DNA of 40,361 nucleotides from JBBEDC01 sp040881505 (GCA_040881505.1 JBBEDC010000012.1:1-40361); one strand, 5' to 3'. Positions 8,061 to 17,970 are shown, counted from the stretch's first letter. Translations and numbers: made by a program. The notes: a model not told the origin generated them from the letters alone.

Positions 8061-9326
8061 TCATTTATTCGCTCCAGATTTGATTGTCGTAAACGGAAGA
8101 TAGGTATGGAGGGCCTGCGGGATAGAAATAGAGCCATCTGGCCGCTGATGGTTTTCGATAATGGCGATGAGGATTCGGCTTAAGGCAATGGCGGTACCGT
8201 TGAGCAGGTGAGCCTTCACACTCTTTCCTTCAGCGGTGCGGGTACGGATATTCAGACGCCGTGCCTGATAGTCGGTCGTGTTGCTGGCTGAATGGGTTTC
8301 CCGGTACGTCCGCTCGCTGGGGATCCATGTTTGGATATCGTATGTTTTGGCCGAAGGCGATCCAGTGTCGTGAGCTGCCAGCTTTACCACGCGGTACGGC
8401 AGCTCTAAGGCATCCATGATAGCTTTCTGCTGCGCAACAATGAACTCGTGTTCGGTATTTGAATCTTCCGGGCGCGTAAAGCTGAACATCTCCACCTTAT
8501 CAAACTGATGCAGTCGCAGGATTCCTTTTACGTCCTTGCCGTGGCTACCGGCTTCGCGGCGAAAACATGGAGAGATACCGACATATCGCAGCGGCTTCTC
8601 GAGATCCAGAATTTCGTTGCTGTGCATCGGCCCTAATGCCTGCTCGCTGGTTCCGACGAGGTAGAGGTTATCTTGCGTGCGGTATACCTCTTCTTTTCCA
8701 GCTTGGTCTAAATATCCCATGCCGGCCATCGAGTCTTCCTTGACTAGGACGGGCGGGATAACGGGAGTGAATCCTTGGGGAGTAAGCTGATCGACAACGT
8801 AACTGACAAGCGCTAACTCTAAGCGCGCCAGCTGTCCTTTTATATACACAAACCGGCTGCCGGAAACCTTTGCCGCTCGCTCAAGATCAATCTCATCTCC
8901 GAGAAGAGACAGGTAATCGCGCTGAACACTCTCTGGCTGCTTAACGCTTCCCTCGTACGATATTTCAAAATCATCTTCTCCGCCGTCGGGTACGTCGTCG
9001 GATAGTATATTCGGAAGACTGCGCCACAGCTGATCGCGTTGCTCGGCTGCGGATTGCAGCTCACCAGCAAGGTCTTTTTCTTGTGCAGACACCTCTCTCA
9101 TTTCAGCAATCAGTGTCTGACGCTGCGCATCGGGCGCGCTTTGTATTTGCTCATTGGCTGTATTCTTCTGAGCCCGCAGGCTCTCCACTTGCTCCGCTAA
9201 TTCTCGCCACTTAACATCTGCTTCCAGCAGCTGGTCAATCTGTGCCCCATCAACGCCGCGCCGTTTGAGAGCGGATATGCATGCTTGCCTGGTGTCTTCA
9301 TTTCGCAAAAGGGTAATATCAATCAT
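8061..9326 (-). CDS. serS: Serine-tRNA ligase
   Basis: SerRS charges tRNA-Ser. The 421-residue product has the N-terminal tRNA-binding coiled coil (about residues 30-105) and a class II core. Motif 2 lies in the region ISPCFRREAGSHGKD, and motif 3 is NGTAIALSRILIAIIEN followed by the invariant QRPDGSISIP. Length is normal for the family. The ATG overlaps the lysS stop by four bases (ATGA), so the two synthetases are translationally coupled. Confidence 0.98.
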   Translation of the reverse strand: MIDITLLRNEDTRQACISALKRRGVDGAQIDQLLEADVKWRELAEQVESLRAQKNTANEQIQSAPDAQRQTLIAEMREVSAQEKDLAGELQSAAEQRDQLWRSLPNILSDDVPDGGEDDFEISYEGSVKQPESVQRDYLSLLGDEIDLERAAKVSGSRFVYIKGQLARLELALVSYVVDQLTPQGFTPVIPPVLVKEDSMAGMGYLDQAGKEEVYRTQDNLYLVGTSEQALGPMHSNEILDLEKPLRYVGISPCFRREAGSHGKDVKGILRLHQFDKVEMFSFTRPEDSNTEHEFIVAQQKAIMDALELPYRVVKLAAHDTGSPSAKTYDIQTWIPSERTYRETHSASNTTDYQARRLNIRTRTAEGKSVKAHLLNGTAIALSRILIAIIENHQRPDGSISIPQALHTYLPFTTIKSGANK

Positions 9327-10795
9327 CGCTCTGGTCTTAGAAGAGGAAAGAGAATGGTATCACGCAGAGTAGCGCTATCAGTCAGTAGCATCGTTAAGCG
9401 ATCTACACCCAAGCCGAAGCCGGCCGTCGGCGGCATGCCGTATTCCATTGCTCGCAAATATGCCTCATCAACTTCCTGAGCTTCTTCATCACCCGCTTCG
9501 CGTGCGGCTTGCTGCTCTTCGAAGCGAGCGCGCTGCTCAACCGGATCATTTTGTTCAGTATATGCTTTTACAACTTCAGTGCCGGCAACCAACAGCTGGA
9601 ACATTTCGGCAATGCGAGGATCAGATACGCTGCGTTTAGCCAGAGGTACCATCTCGTATGGATAGTCGTAAATGAGAGTCGGCTGTACTAATGTAGGGCG
9701 AACCAGTTCCTTATATAGCTCATCGACGAGCTTGGCATATCCCTGCGCTTTTGGCACTTCAATTCCTTCTTTTTCCAGCATTTGAACATATACGGCCGGA
9801 TCTTTTTCTTCGAGAATATCAACTCCCAGCCGTTCGCTCACCAGCGTGACATACCGCTCTCGCTTGAACGGTGCAGCAAATGACAGCTTGTGATCTTGCC
9901 AGGTCACCGTGTCCGTACCTTTGAGTTCTTGAACTAATGAGGCAACCATCTTCTCTGTCATATCCATTGCATCTTCGTAATCAGCGCCAGCCCAGTAATA
10001 TTCGAGCATGGTGAATTCGGGATTATGCTGTTTGCTAATTCCTTCGTTGCGAAAGTTACGCCCGATTTCAAATACTTTTTCAAATCCTCCGACGATCAAG
10101 CGCTTGAGATATAGTTCGGGAGCAATTCGCAGATACAGCTCCATGTCGAGTGTGTTGTGGTGAGTTGCGAACGGACGCGCAGCTGCTCCGCCGGCAATGG
10201 GCTGCAGGATTGGCGTCTCAACTTCTAGGAATCCATCGACGGTAAGATATCTGCGCAACCAGTCTGTAATTTTTCCGCGCATCAAGAACGTTTCGCGCAC
10301 GTGTTCATTTAAAAGAAGATCAACCTCACGCTGCCGGTAGCGAGTTTCATGGTCTTTTAAGCCAAACCAAGTATCAGGAAGCGGTCGAATCGCTTTGCTG
10401 ACCACATGAAACTCAGACACGGCTATGGTCTGAGTGCCTCGCTTGGTAGTCGTTAGAACCCCAGCGGCCTCAATCCAGTCGCCGGTGTCGAGTGTCTCTA
10501 GTCGATCGAATATTTCTGACGGTACCTCATCTTTTGTAAGCTGCAGCTGGAAGGTGCCGGTGTAGTCAGTGAGATCAATGAAGGCTAGGGCGCCGTGTTT
10601 GCGGATAGAAGTAATACGTCCCCAGACGACTACGGGCGTACTTTCAGCCTGGAGCTGTTCAAATTGCTCTACCAGCTGGGCTGTCGTATGGCTGCGGCGT
10701 ACCTCAGCCGGGTATGGCACCTGTCCGCTCTCTAGCAGCTTCTCACGCTTTTCCAGGCGGCTGGATCGCATCTCTTCTAGTCGTGGCGTTGTCAT
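9323..10795 (-). CDS. lysS: Lysine-tRNA ligase (class II)
   Basis: LysRS charges tRNA-Lys. From the chosen ATG the product has 490 residues: an N-terminal OB anticodon-binding domain (KHGALAFIDLTD), motif 2 FRNEGISKQHNPEFTMLEYY and motif 3 GFGLGVDRLTMLL. I chose the ATG at 10795 (MTTPRLEEMRSSRLEKR), which matches usual LysRS beginnings, over a TTG at 10840 that would add an unusual Cys/Ala-rich extension; neither has a good ribosome binding site. The gene follows greA in the common greA-lysS order. Confidence 0.97.
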   Translation of the reverse strand: MTTPRLEEMRSSRLEKREKLLESGQVPYPAEVRRSHTTAQLVEQFEQLQAESTPVVVWGRITSIRKHGALAFIDLTDYTGTFQLQLTKDEVPSEIFDRLETLDTGDWIEAAGVLTTTKRGTQTIAVSEFHVVSKAIRPLPDTWFGLKDHETRYRQREVDLLLNEHVRETFLMRGKITDWLRRYLTVDGFLEVETPILQPIAGGAAARPFATHHNTLDMELYLRIAPELYLKRLIVGGFEKVFEIGRNFRNEGISKQHNPEFTMLEYYWAGADYEDAMDMTEKMVASLVQELKGTDTVTWQDHKLSFAAPFKRERYVTLVSERLGVDILEEKDPAVYVQMLEKEGIEVPKAQGYAKLVDELYKELVRPTLVQPTLIYDYPYEMVPLAKRSVSDPRIAEMFQLLVAGTEVVKAYTEQNDPVEQRARFEEQQAAREAGDEEAQEVDEAYLRAMEYGMPPTAGFGLGVDRLTMLLTDSATLRDTILFPLLRPER

Positions 10796-10851
10796 AGCCG
10801 TAAGCGTAGCGCAGAACGCCGCCAGGCTCAATACGCACAAGCCTTTAGTTA

Positions 10852-11307
10852 TTAGCTAATCTGCTTGACCTTGCATTCCTTCTCTCCAGTTGGAGTTGGA
10901 ATGCTAACCTTCTCGCCTTTCTTGCGACCGAGTAAAGCTTGCCCCATCGGAGATTCGTTACTGATCTTTCCTTCCATTGGATTCGCTTCATTTGATCCAA
11001 CGATACGATACGTCTTTTCACTGCCAGAGCAGTCAAGCGTTACCGTGTTGCCGATGCTCACTTCACCGTTATCAGCATCTTTAATGACTTGAGCATTTTT
11101 TAGTGTTGATTCTAGTTCAGCGATTTCCTGCTCAAGCCGGTTTTGTTCCTCTTTTGCACTTTGATACTCCGCGTTTTCAGACAGATCTCCCTGTTCTTTT
11201 GCAGTATGGATGGCTTCAGCGATTTCACGGCGGCGGGTAGTTTTGAGGCTATGCAGTTTTTCCTGTAAGTCAGTTAAACCTTCTTGAGTTAGGTATTGCT
11301 CTTTCAT
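10852..11307 (-). CDS. greA: Transcription elongation factor GreA
   Basis: GreA reaches into the RNA polymerase secondary channel and stimulates cleavage of backtracked RNA. The 151-residue product has the N-terminal antiparallel coiled coil with the acidic tip region (GDLSENAEYQSAKEEQ, about residues 40-55, holding the conserved Asp and Glu) and the C-terminal FKBP-like domain ending NESPMGQALLGRKKGE. Length is typical. It is the first gene of the greA-lysS-serS-ftsQ operon, and no Shine-Dalgarno site precedes the ATG. Confidence 0.97.
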   Translation of the reverse strand: MKEQYLTQEGLTDLQEKLHSLKTTRRREIAEAIHTAKEQGDLSENAEYQSAKEEQNRLEQEIAELESTLKNAQVIKDADNGEVSIGNTVTLDCSGSEKTYRIVGSNEANPMEGKISNESPMGQALLGRKKGEKVSIPTPTGEKECKVKQIS

Positions 11308-11372
11308 ATGCTGCTTTTAGTGAGTTAAAAAAAGGAGAGCTCTAATGGCCCATAAATTTCGTATGTGGAGCT

Positions 11373-11400
11373 AGTGTATCTAGTTAAAGGAAACGGTCAA
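11373..11400 (-). promoter_or_regulatory. Candidate promoter of the greA-lysS-serS-ftsQ operon
   Basis: On the minus strand TTGACC (11395-11400) and TACACT (11373-11378) are 16 bases apart. They sit in the 134-base gap between mrdA and greA and would give a leader of about 60 bases. Confidence 0.4.
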
Positions 11401-11441
11401 GGAGGAGTTTTTCACACTTTGTCATATCTTTTTGACAGCCA

Positions 11442-13253
11442 TTACTCCTCTATCCGGTTATCAGCCCACCACTGCCATATTTCCTTAGCAAACGGCACTG
11501 CATCCTTATCTCCTTCTCCTCCTTTCTCCAACAAGACTGTTAATACAAGCTCTGGTTGCTCATAGGGTCCAAAGCTGGCAAACCAGGCGTGGGTAGCTTC
11601 TGTGCCTCCAACCTGGGCTGTTCCAGTTTTACCGGCTAGGGAGATAGGGAGGGATTCCAGCAGCCGGCCTGATCCCTCCGTTACCGTTTGCCGCATCCCT
11701 TCTCGTACCTCGTGCACGACCTCGGAGGATACCGGCAAAGCCTGCTGCCCTACATCGTCCGTATTCACTAAATGAGGTCGGTAAAGATATCTGCCGTTTG
11801 CGATACCGGCGGACGCCACGGCAATCTGCAGCGGCGTAACTAATACATCCCCTTGTCCGATTCCTAGGTGATATGTATCTCCAATATACCAGCGCTCTTG
11901 TTTAACTCGCTCCTTCCATTCAGGAGTCGGCAGGAGACCCGAGGCTTCTGAGGGCAGGTCAATGCCCGTTTTAGATCCCCAGTTAAACCCAGCCAGGTAT
12001 TCAACGGTCTTTTCAACTCCGAGCCCTCTGCGCTGCTCATCGCCGCCGGTAATGAGATAGAAGAAGGTGTTAACCGATTCGGCGATCGCTTTGTGGACGT
12101 CGGTTACGCCATGGCCACCGGCTTTCCAGTCTGGGAAAGACCAGGGGCCAATCGATATGCCGCCGGTGGATAGGAAGGTGGTACTGGGTGTTACAATTCC
12201 TTCCTGTAGCGCAGCGGAGGCAATGAACGGTTTTATAACCGACCCGGAGGCGAACGTACCGTCAACAGCCCGATTGAACAGTGGGTTGAGCGAATCTTGG
12301 AAGAAGGCGCTGACTTCTCGTTGCTTGGAAGGTTGAGAGAACGCGTTCGGATCGAATGCTGGGTAGCTGACGAGTGATATAACCTCCCCGTTGCGGGGAT
12401 CGATAGCAATGACTGCGCCGCTGACCGGATCACCACCCTCTTCCTTCTTCTTTTGATCACGTTCGGAGAAAAGGCTGTAGATAAACGACTGCATTTCGTT
12501 ATCGATCGTTAACTGGATATCCTGACCGGAAATAGGTTCAGTATGTCCTAAGTCTGTTTGCGATTTTCCGGCAGCATTGATTTCGGTTTGGGCAGTTCCG
12601 TGCGTACCGCGCAGGATTTGCTCATACACTTTTTCAATACCCTGTTTTCCGGTAGTGTCGGTGGGATATAGGGTTGGATCTTGTTCCAGTTCCTGGGCCG
12701 TTACGCTGTTGGTATATCCAAGGAGGTGGGCGGCAAACGGCCCTTGCGGATATTTACGGACCAAGGAAGACACGAGCTTGGCGCCCGCAATGGTACTGCC
12801 GGCCTCTTGGAGGCGCAGAACGGTGTTGTGATCCATGGCTTTCATTAATAATACCGGCTGCTGCCTCGTTCGGGCTTTGGCAATTGCCTCCGTGATAGTC
12901 GTTGCCGGTATATCAGGCAGCAGTGGCACCAAGGCATCAATGAGCGAGCTTTCGTTTTCAGTCGCCGGTAGCAGCCGCGGGTCGATAACTAGATCAGTGC
13001 TTGATATATTTTCCACCAAGGCCGTGCCGTGGCGATCGTAAATGATGCCGCGGGCGGCTGGAACCAAGGATACATCCACTCGGTTGTGCTCTGCGGTTTC
13101 TCGAAACCGCGAACCCTCCACTACTTGCAGGAAGAAGCTGCGAGACACTAAGGCAATGACAGTTATCCAGAGAATAACCCACAAAAAAGAGAACCGCCGT
13201 TTATCAGGGCGAGGCTTAGGGGCTGTACTTTCAATAAAGGAAATGTCGTTCAT
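11442..13253 (-). CDS. mrdA: Penicillin-binding protein 2 (peptidoglycan transpeptidase)
   Basis: PBP2 cross-links peptidoglycan in the elongation (rod) complex. The 603-residue product has a short cytoplasmic tail, one membrane helix (about 22-43), a pedestal domain with the class B signature RGIIYDRHG (68-76), and the transpeptidase domain with SxxK (Ser338-Lys341), SVN (393-395) and KTG (542-544). The ATG overlaps the mreD stop by four bases, placing it in the usual mreB-mreC-mreD-mrdA order. No rodA is visible next to it in this window. Confidence 0.96.
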   Translation of the reverse strand: MNDISFIESTAPKPRPDKRRFSFLWVILWITVIALVSRSFFLQVVEGSRFRETAEHNRVDVSLVPAARGIIYDRHGTALVENISSTDLVIDPRLLPATENESSLIDALVPLLPDIPATTITEAIAKARTRQQPVLLMKAMDHNTVLRLQEAGSTIAGAKLVSSLVRKYPQGPFAAHLLGYTNSVTAQELEQDPTLYPTDTTGKQGIEKVYEQILRGTHGTAQTEINAAGKSQTDLGHTEPISGQDIQLTIDNEMQSFIYSLFSERDQKKKEEGGDPVSGAVIAIDPRNGEVISLVSYPAFDPNAFSQPSKQREVSAFFQDSLNPLFNRAVDGTFASGSVIKPFIASAALQEGIVTPSTTFLSTGGISIGPWSFPDWKAGGHGVTDVHKAIAESVNTFFYLITGGDEQRRGLGVEKTVEYLAGFNWGSKTGIDLPSEASGLLPTPEWKERVKQERWYIGDTYHLGIGQGDVLVTPLQIAVASAGIANGRYLYRPHLVNTDDVGQQALPVSSEVVHEVREGMRQTVTEGSGRLLESLPISLAGKTGTAQVGGTEATHAWFASFGPYEQPELVLTVLLEKGGEGDKDAVPFAKEIWQWWADNRIEE

Positions 13254-13774
13254 GAGCGAAATGTATGAGGGTTAGCAGCGTCTTGCTGCGGAGGAAACAC
13301 CTCATACCATAAGATTATACCCATATACATCACTATCGTAGTGGTAGATGCACTAAGAAGGAAAGGAGTGATTGGCAGCGAATGCCATATTTGACGCCAC
13401 ATATCCATTGTCTGCCACATGGGAATGAGAGGCGCAACCCCAATTAAAAGAAGCTGGAGAGCCACCGTTAGGCTTACTACCGCTAAAAAACTGCCTGATA
13501 GACGAGGTTCTACCTTCGAAAATACTCGGTGAGAGCCAAACGGCAGCAATACAACTGCCGTTGCAACTCCAGGAGGGAGGAAGGAAAATAGTTCGGCTAA
13601 TACAACGAGGAGAACGACGACTGGGGCAGGCGCGATCGTAAAGGCCATAAACAGGGATATCGTAACTGGCGCAACGAGGTAAGAGGCCAGATAGTCCTGC
13701 AGTATTACATGCATCAAGCTCAAGAAGACGATGCCAATGCCCAGAAAGAGATATTTACGGCCAGTTGTCCTCAT
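13250..13774 (-). CDS. mreD: Rod shape-determining protein MreD
   Basis: MreD is a small polytopic membrane protein of the elongasome. The 174-residue product has about five hydrophobic segments and little recognisable sequence signature, which is normal for MreD. The call depends mainly on its position between mreC and mrdA. It overlaps mreC by four bases upstream and mrdA by four downstream. Confidence 0.88.
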   Translation of the reverse strand: MRTTGRKYLFLGIGIVFLSLMHVILQDYLASYLVAPVTISLFMAFTIAPAPVVVLLVVLAELFSFLPPGVATAVVLLPFGSHRVFSKVEPRLSGSFLAVVSLTVALQLLLIGVAPLIPMWQTMDMWRQIWHSLPITPFLLSASTTTIVMYMGIILWYEVFPPQQDAANPHTFRS

Positions 13775-14532
13775 GGAGCAACCAGAACAGTAACAGTATC
13801 CACCCGGTCGAGATCGTACGGCAGCGCCACACGGGCCTGCTGGTAGGCTTCGTGTTCTTGATTATGGATGTTTGTCAGCGACCCGAGCATTAAGCCCCCT
13901 GGAATGGCAGTGTCTTGCGAGGTTGTTACTACCGCCTGCCCGTCCTGCAGTGGCAGATCGCGCGGTACAGTCGTCATGTGCAGTGAGGTAAAGTTGCGCG
14001 ATTCTAATAATCCCCGTCCAGCAGGATCATCGCTGTCTTGCGGAATGGTTTCCACCGTTAGGCTCGTTTGCGGGTGCAGCAGCGAAGTTATAACAGCGGA
14101 GCGTTCCCCCACCTCGCTGACAAGCCCCACCAGCACAGAGCCGTTGATAACGGCGGGAGCGTTAATCGTAATCCCGTCTCTGATTCCCTTGTTAATCACC
14201 AACTGAGATTGAAAGGTATTGAGCGGACGCGCGATAACGCGAGCGGCGACTCCCTGATATGACTCGAACGCTGGAGAGCCGAGTTGAGCTTGAAGCCGGG
14301 CGTATTCCTGCAGTTGGGATTTCAGGCGGACGTTTTCAGCCCGCAGCTCGTTGAGTTGGGTATATACAGCCTCCTCGGGATAGATGCGAGTACCGCCTAT
14401 TCTGGCAACCGTAACCGTCGCGACAGTCCAGGCTGCGTCTCGAATCGAGCGCATGATTGGTGTTTGCAAGAATGCAAAACCAAGCAGGACAACGGCGAGT
14501 ATGATAAGCGCTACTATGCTGCGTGTTTGCAT
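13771..14532 (-). CDS. mreC: Rod shape-determining protein MreC
   Basis: MreC is an extracytoplasmic scaffold that connects MreB and MreD with PBP2. The 253-residue product has an N-terminal membrane helix (about residues 8-25), a coiled coil (about 60-90, LNELRAENVRLKSQLQEY) and the beta-barrel domain beginning with VAARVIARPLNTFQSQLVINKG and including GLVSEVGERSAVI. It starts 53 bases after mreB and overlaps mreD. Confidence 0.95.
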   Translation of the reverse strand: MQTRSIVALIILAVVLLGFAFLQTPIMRSIRDAAWTVATVTVARIGGTRIYPEEAVYTQLNELRAENVRLKSQLQEYARLQAQLGSPAFESYQGVAARVIARPLNTFQSQLVINKGIRDGITINAPAVINGSVLVGLVSEVGERSAVITSLLHPQTSLTVETIPQDSDDPAGRGLLESRNFTSLHMTTVPRDLPLQDGQAVVTTSQDTAIPGGLMLGSLTNIHNQEHEAYQQARVALPYDLDRVDTVTVLVAP

Positions 14533-14585
14533 AGGTATAGCGTAGCGAAAATGGCTCTCGGCTGGAAGTGAAACAAAAACAAGGC

Positions 14586-15626
14586 TTACTTAAGCTGTGA
14601 GTTATGCACTGATGGGAGGAGGACTTCCTGAAGAGATTCCAGATCCTCCAAAACAATACCCGTACCGCGCACCACTACAGTGAGTGGATCATCTGCCACG
14701 TGGGTTCGAATTTGAGTTTCTCGGGCAATCGTCTCATCCAGTCCGCGCAGCAGCGCTCCTCCGCCGGCCAAGAATATGCCTTGCTCGATAATATCGGAAA
14801 TGAGTTCTGGCGGCGTTGCCTCGATAACTTCCTTTACCGCCTCGACGATGCTATGGATCGAGCGCTGCATCGCCTCTCTGGCTTGAGGGGCGCTCATGAT
14901 GATCTCCTTAGGCAGTCCGGTTACCAGATCCCTCCCGCGGATCGGAGCTTCTAAGGAATCGTCAGAATCAACCGCGCTGCCGATGCGAATCTTTATTTCT
15001 TCCGCACTGCGCTCGCCAATTAACATATTGAAATGGTCGCGAACGTACTGAACGATATTTTCGTTGAGTTCGTCCCCAGCAATACGCAGAGTTCGATTTA
15101 CGACGATACCTCCTAGGGAGATAACGGAAATCTCGGTCGTTCCGCCGCCGATATCAACTATGATATTCCCTTTTGCTTCATGAATCGGCATGCGGGCCCC
15201 GATAGCCGCCGCCATAGATTCTTCAATTAAAAACACTGCTCGGGCCCCGGCTCGCAGACTGGCTTCTTCTACGGCTCTACGCTCTACTTCCGTAACCGAG
15301 GATGGAATGCCGATAACGATTCGCGGGCGGGGCATGAAGTGGAACCCGTTTTCGTGCACTTTTTGAATGAAGTAACTTAACATCTGTTCGGTTACTTCAA
15401 AGTCCGAGATAACTCCATCGCGTAGTGGACGTACAGCAACGATATGAGCCGGGGTTCGCCCCACCATGCGCTGGGCTTCCTTTCCGATCGCCAATACCTG
15501 TCCTGTTTTCTTATTAATTGCCACAACCGAAGGTTCATTAATAATGATCCCTTCGCCTGGTACGTATACTAAAGTATTGGCTGTTCCCAAATCGATGCCG
15601 ATGTCTTGGGAAAACTTGCCAAGCAT
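14586..15626 (-). CDS. mreB: Rod shape-determining protein MreB (first copy)
   Basis: MreB is the bacterial actin that guides lateral wall synthesis. The product (346 residues from the ATG) shows the phosphate loops DIGIDLGTANTLVYV near the N-terminus and DIGGGTTEISVI mid-protein, plus the adenosine element AGGGALLRGLD near the C-terminus. I prefer the ATG at 15626 (MLGKFSQDIGIDLG), which matches family N-termini; a GTG at 15644 would add six residues. It is in the full operon with mreC, mreD and mrdA. A paralogue lies at 32105-33115. Confidence 0.97.
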   Translation of the reverse strand: MLGKFSQDIGIDLGTANTLVYVPGEGIIINEPSVVAINKKTGQVLAIGKEAQRMVGRTPAHIVAVRPLRDGVISDFEVTEQMLSYFIQKVHENGFHFMPRPRIVIGIPSSVTEVERRAVEEASLRAGARAVFLIEESMAAAIGARMPIHEAKGNIIVDIGGGTTEISVISLGGIVVNRTLRIAGDELNENIVQYVRDHFNMLIGERSAEEIKIRIGSAVDSDDSLEAPIRGRDLVTGLPKEIIMSAPQAREAMQRSIHSIVEAVKEVIEATPPELISDIIEQGIFLAGGGALLRGLDETIARETQIRTHVADDPLTVVVRGTGIVLEDLESLQEVLLPSVHNSQLK

Positions 15627-15656
15627 GTTATTTACAAATCCCACAACTTATTTCAA

Positions 15657-16889
15657 TTAATTGGTAATCTGCTCAAGGCAAGTATCAAGGCTCATCAGTT
15701 CCGCGTCTGTCTCACCCCTGCGCTTTACTTCTATCTGATCCCCGGTTTTTTTCGATACAACCAGGCGGTATGGAATACCTAGTAGGTCAGCATCAGAAAA
15801 CTTGTCACCTGGTGACACCTTCCGATCGTCATACAACACATCAACACCAGCCTCGGTGAGGGTGTTGTAGATCGTTTCAGCTTGAGCGTGAACTGTTGGA
15901 TCATCTCCATTCAGCTCCGCTAGATACACTATGTAGGGAGCAACGCTCATCGGCCAGAGTATTCCACGCTCATCATGGAATTTTTCAACCAGCACGCCCA
16001 TGATGCGACTCGTACCAATGCCGTAGCAGGCCATGTGTACCAGCTTTTGCTGTCCGTCTTCGTCCTGAAATCGATACCCGAAGGCTTCAGTATACTTCGT
16101 TCCCAGCGGGAAAATATTTCCGACCTCGGTTGCAGTATATTCGACGGATGTAGCCTGTACCTTGTCGCTTGCCACTTCCTTGTTCCAACCTTCCCCGTTT
16201 TCTTCTATGTAAATGGTATCCTCTCCGGTTTCACACGCAGTCTGGAATTCGTGGGAATAGTCTTTGGTAAAATCTCCGCCTGATGCTTTAACGATATATG
16301 TATCATCTCCTAAGCCCACTCGCCTGAAGACGTTCATATATACCTCTTTGGCTTTCTCGTAATACTCCTGCAAGTCTTCGGGACTCGCATGGAAGCTATA
16401 TAAATCTTTCATACGAAATTCCCGGCCGCGCATTAGCCCGGACTTTGGCCGCGCTTCATTGCGGAACTTTGTCTGGATTTGGTAAACGGCAAACGGCAAG
16501 TCCTTGTAGCTCGGCTTCATTTTTTGAGCAATGGGCGTAACCAGTTCCTCATGAGTCGGATTGATAATGAACGAACTATCGTTCTTCTTGAGTGATGTTT
16601 CATTAGCGCCTCGAGCTTCAAGTAATATATCAATTCCAGTTCGTTTTGTTTGCTCCCATAAACTACGGGGAGATAGTGTAGGCATTAACATCTCAGATCC
16701 AATTGCATTCATTTCCTCCCGCACGATGTTCTCTATTTTCGTGAGCACACGCAATCCAAGCGGTAAATATGAATACACACCAGCCATCGTCTGGTCGATA
16801 AAGCCCCCTTTGATTAGATAGGTGGCGTTAATTGAATCGTATTGTTTAGATTCTTTAGTTGTCTTCAGGAGAAGCTGAGAGTATCGCAT
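15657..16889 (-). CDS. proS: Proline-tRNA ligase lacking the editing insertion
   Basis: ProRS charges tRNA-Pro. The 410-residue product has the bacterial-type class II core: motif 1 around GLRVLTKIENIVREEM, motif 2 TKFRNEARPKSGLMRGREF, motif 3 ACYGIGTSRIMGVLVE and a C-terminal anticodon-binding domain (KVSPGDKFSDADLLGIP). Bacterial ProRS of about 570 residues carries an insertion of roughly 180 residues between motifs 2 and 3 that removes mischarged alanine. Here motif 2 leads almost directly to the core, so that domain is absent. No separate YbaK/ProX-type deacylase is visible in the window. The gene begins four bases after rseP. Confidence 0.96.
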   Translation of the reverse strand: MRYSQLLLKTTKESKQYDSINATYLIKGGFIDQTMAGVYSYLPLGLRVLTKIENIVREEMNAIGSEMLMPTLSPRSLWEQTKRTGIDILLEARGANETSLKKNDSSFIINPTHEELVTPIAQKMKPSYKDLPFAVYQIQTKFRNEARPKSGLMRGREFRMKDLYSFHASPEDLQEYYEKAKEVYMNVFRRVGLGDDTYIVKASGGDFTKDYSHEFQTACETGEDTIYIEENGEGWNKEVASDKVQATSVEYTATEVGNIFPLGTKYTEAFGYRFQDEDGQQKLVHMACYGIGTSRIMGVLVEKFHDERGILWPMSVAPYIVYLAELNGDDPTVHAQAETIYNTLTEAGVDVLYDDRKVSPGDKFSDADLLGIPYRLVVSKKTGDQIEVKRRGETDAELMSLDTCLEQITN

Positions 16890-16893
16890 ACCA

Positions 16894-17970
16894 TTAAATA
16901 TATCGCTGCACGTCTTTGAAGGTAATCAACACCATTAAGGCGATGAGAAATACAAATCCGGCAGTATGTACAACTGATTCTATCTTGCCGGGAACTCTCC
17001 GGCCCAGGATCTTTTCTAGTATAACAAAGAGGATACGGCCTCCGTCCAGAGCTGGAAACGGCAGTATGTTTATAATCGCAAGATTGATACTAATTAAAGC
17101 CGCAAACTCAAGCAGGTACGGCAATCCCATCTGCGTCGCCTCGTTGGTATATACCGCGATGGCTATCGGGCCTGATAACGCCTCCCCCACCTGGCCTTCG
17201 CTGAACAGACGCTGAAGCAGAAGGCCGAACTGAGTGACAATGGCGACTGTTAGCTGCCCGGTCCGCTTTACTCCCTCCCACGGAGTTTTCCACCAAGCAG
17301 TTTTTTCAAGTCCAGTAGAGGCCAGCGAGATACCCAGCGCTCCTTCGCCTTCTGGCGGGTTAGCTCGCGCCAACACTTCCTTATCAATCCGCTGGCCCTG
17401 CCGATCGATCTCCAGCGTCAGGGTTTCACCAGAACGTTCTTGCACAATAGTTTGGACGTCATCGACGGTTGGGTCCATAACTGATCCGATGCTCACAATG
17501 CGATCAAATTCTTTTAGCTCTGCCTCAGCTGCGGGCGTATCTTCTCCAACCCCCAAAATGTATGTCTTGTGATCAGTCAGCAGGTGCGCATTCTCATCTG
17601 TGACGAGTGTTGGAGCACCAATGCCGGATTGAATACCTAATAGAACAACCGCCAAGACAATATTCATTACAACACCAGCAGCCAGGATAATAATGCGCCA
17701 GGTGGCAGACTTGCTGGCAAAGCTGTCGGGCCCGGGATCCTCCTGATCCATATTCTCCCCCGTAATTTTCACGAACCCACCGATTGGCAACAAGTTAAAG
17801 GACCATCGCGTTCCGTTTTTCACAAACGAGGCTACCCGAGGCGGGAATCCAAAGCCGAATTCCTCCACGGTACACCCTGCTTTTTTAGCAGCGAAATAAT
17901 GGCCCCACTCGTGCACTAACACGAGTACGAGAAGCATGACGATAAAGACAATCACGGCAAGCCAAATCAT
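16894..17970 (-). CDS. rseP: Site-2 intramembrane metalloprotease RseP (M50)
   Basis: RseP-type enzymes cut membrane-embedded substrates, such as anti-sigma factors or signal-peptide remnants. The 358-residue product has the zinc motif HEWGH (His20, Glu21, His24) in the first helix, one PDZ domain (about residues 120-205) and the second active-site element NILPFPALDGGRILF in a late helix. It has one PDZ domain, as in many short bacterial forms. It heads the operon rseP-proS-mreB-mreC-mreD-mrdA. No anti-sigma factor gene is visible nearby. Confidence 0.95.
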   Translation of the reverse strand: MIWLAVIVFIVMLLVLVLVHEWGHYFAAKKAGCTVEEFGFGFPPRVASFVKNGTRWSFNLLPIGGFVKITGENMDQEDPGPDSFASKSATWRIIILAAGVVMNIVLAVVLLGIQSGIGAPTLVTDENAHLLTDHKTYILGVGEDTPAAEAELKEFDRIVSIGSVMDPTVDDVQTIVQERSGETLTLEIDRQGQRIDKEVLARANPPEGEGALGISLASTGLEKTAWWKTPWEGVKRTGQLTVAIVTQFGLLLQRLFSEGQVGEALSGPIAIAVYTNEATQMGLPYLLEFAALISINLAIINILPFPALDGGRILFVILEKILGRRVPGKIESVVHTAGFVFLIALMVLITFKDVQRYI

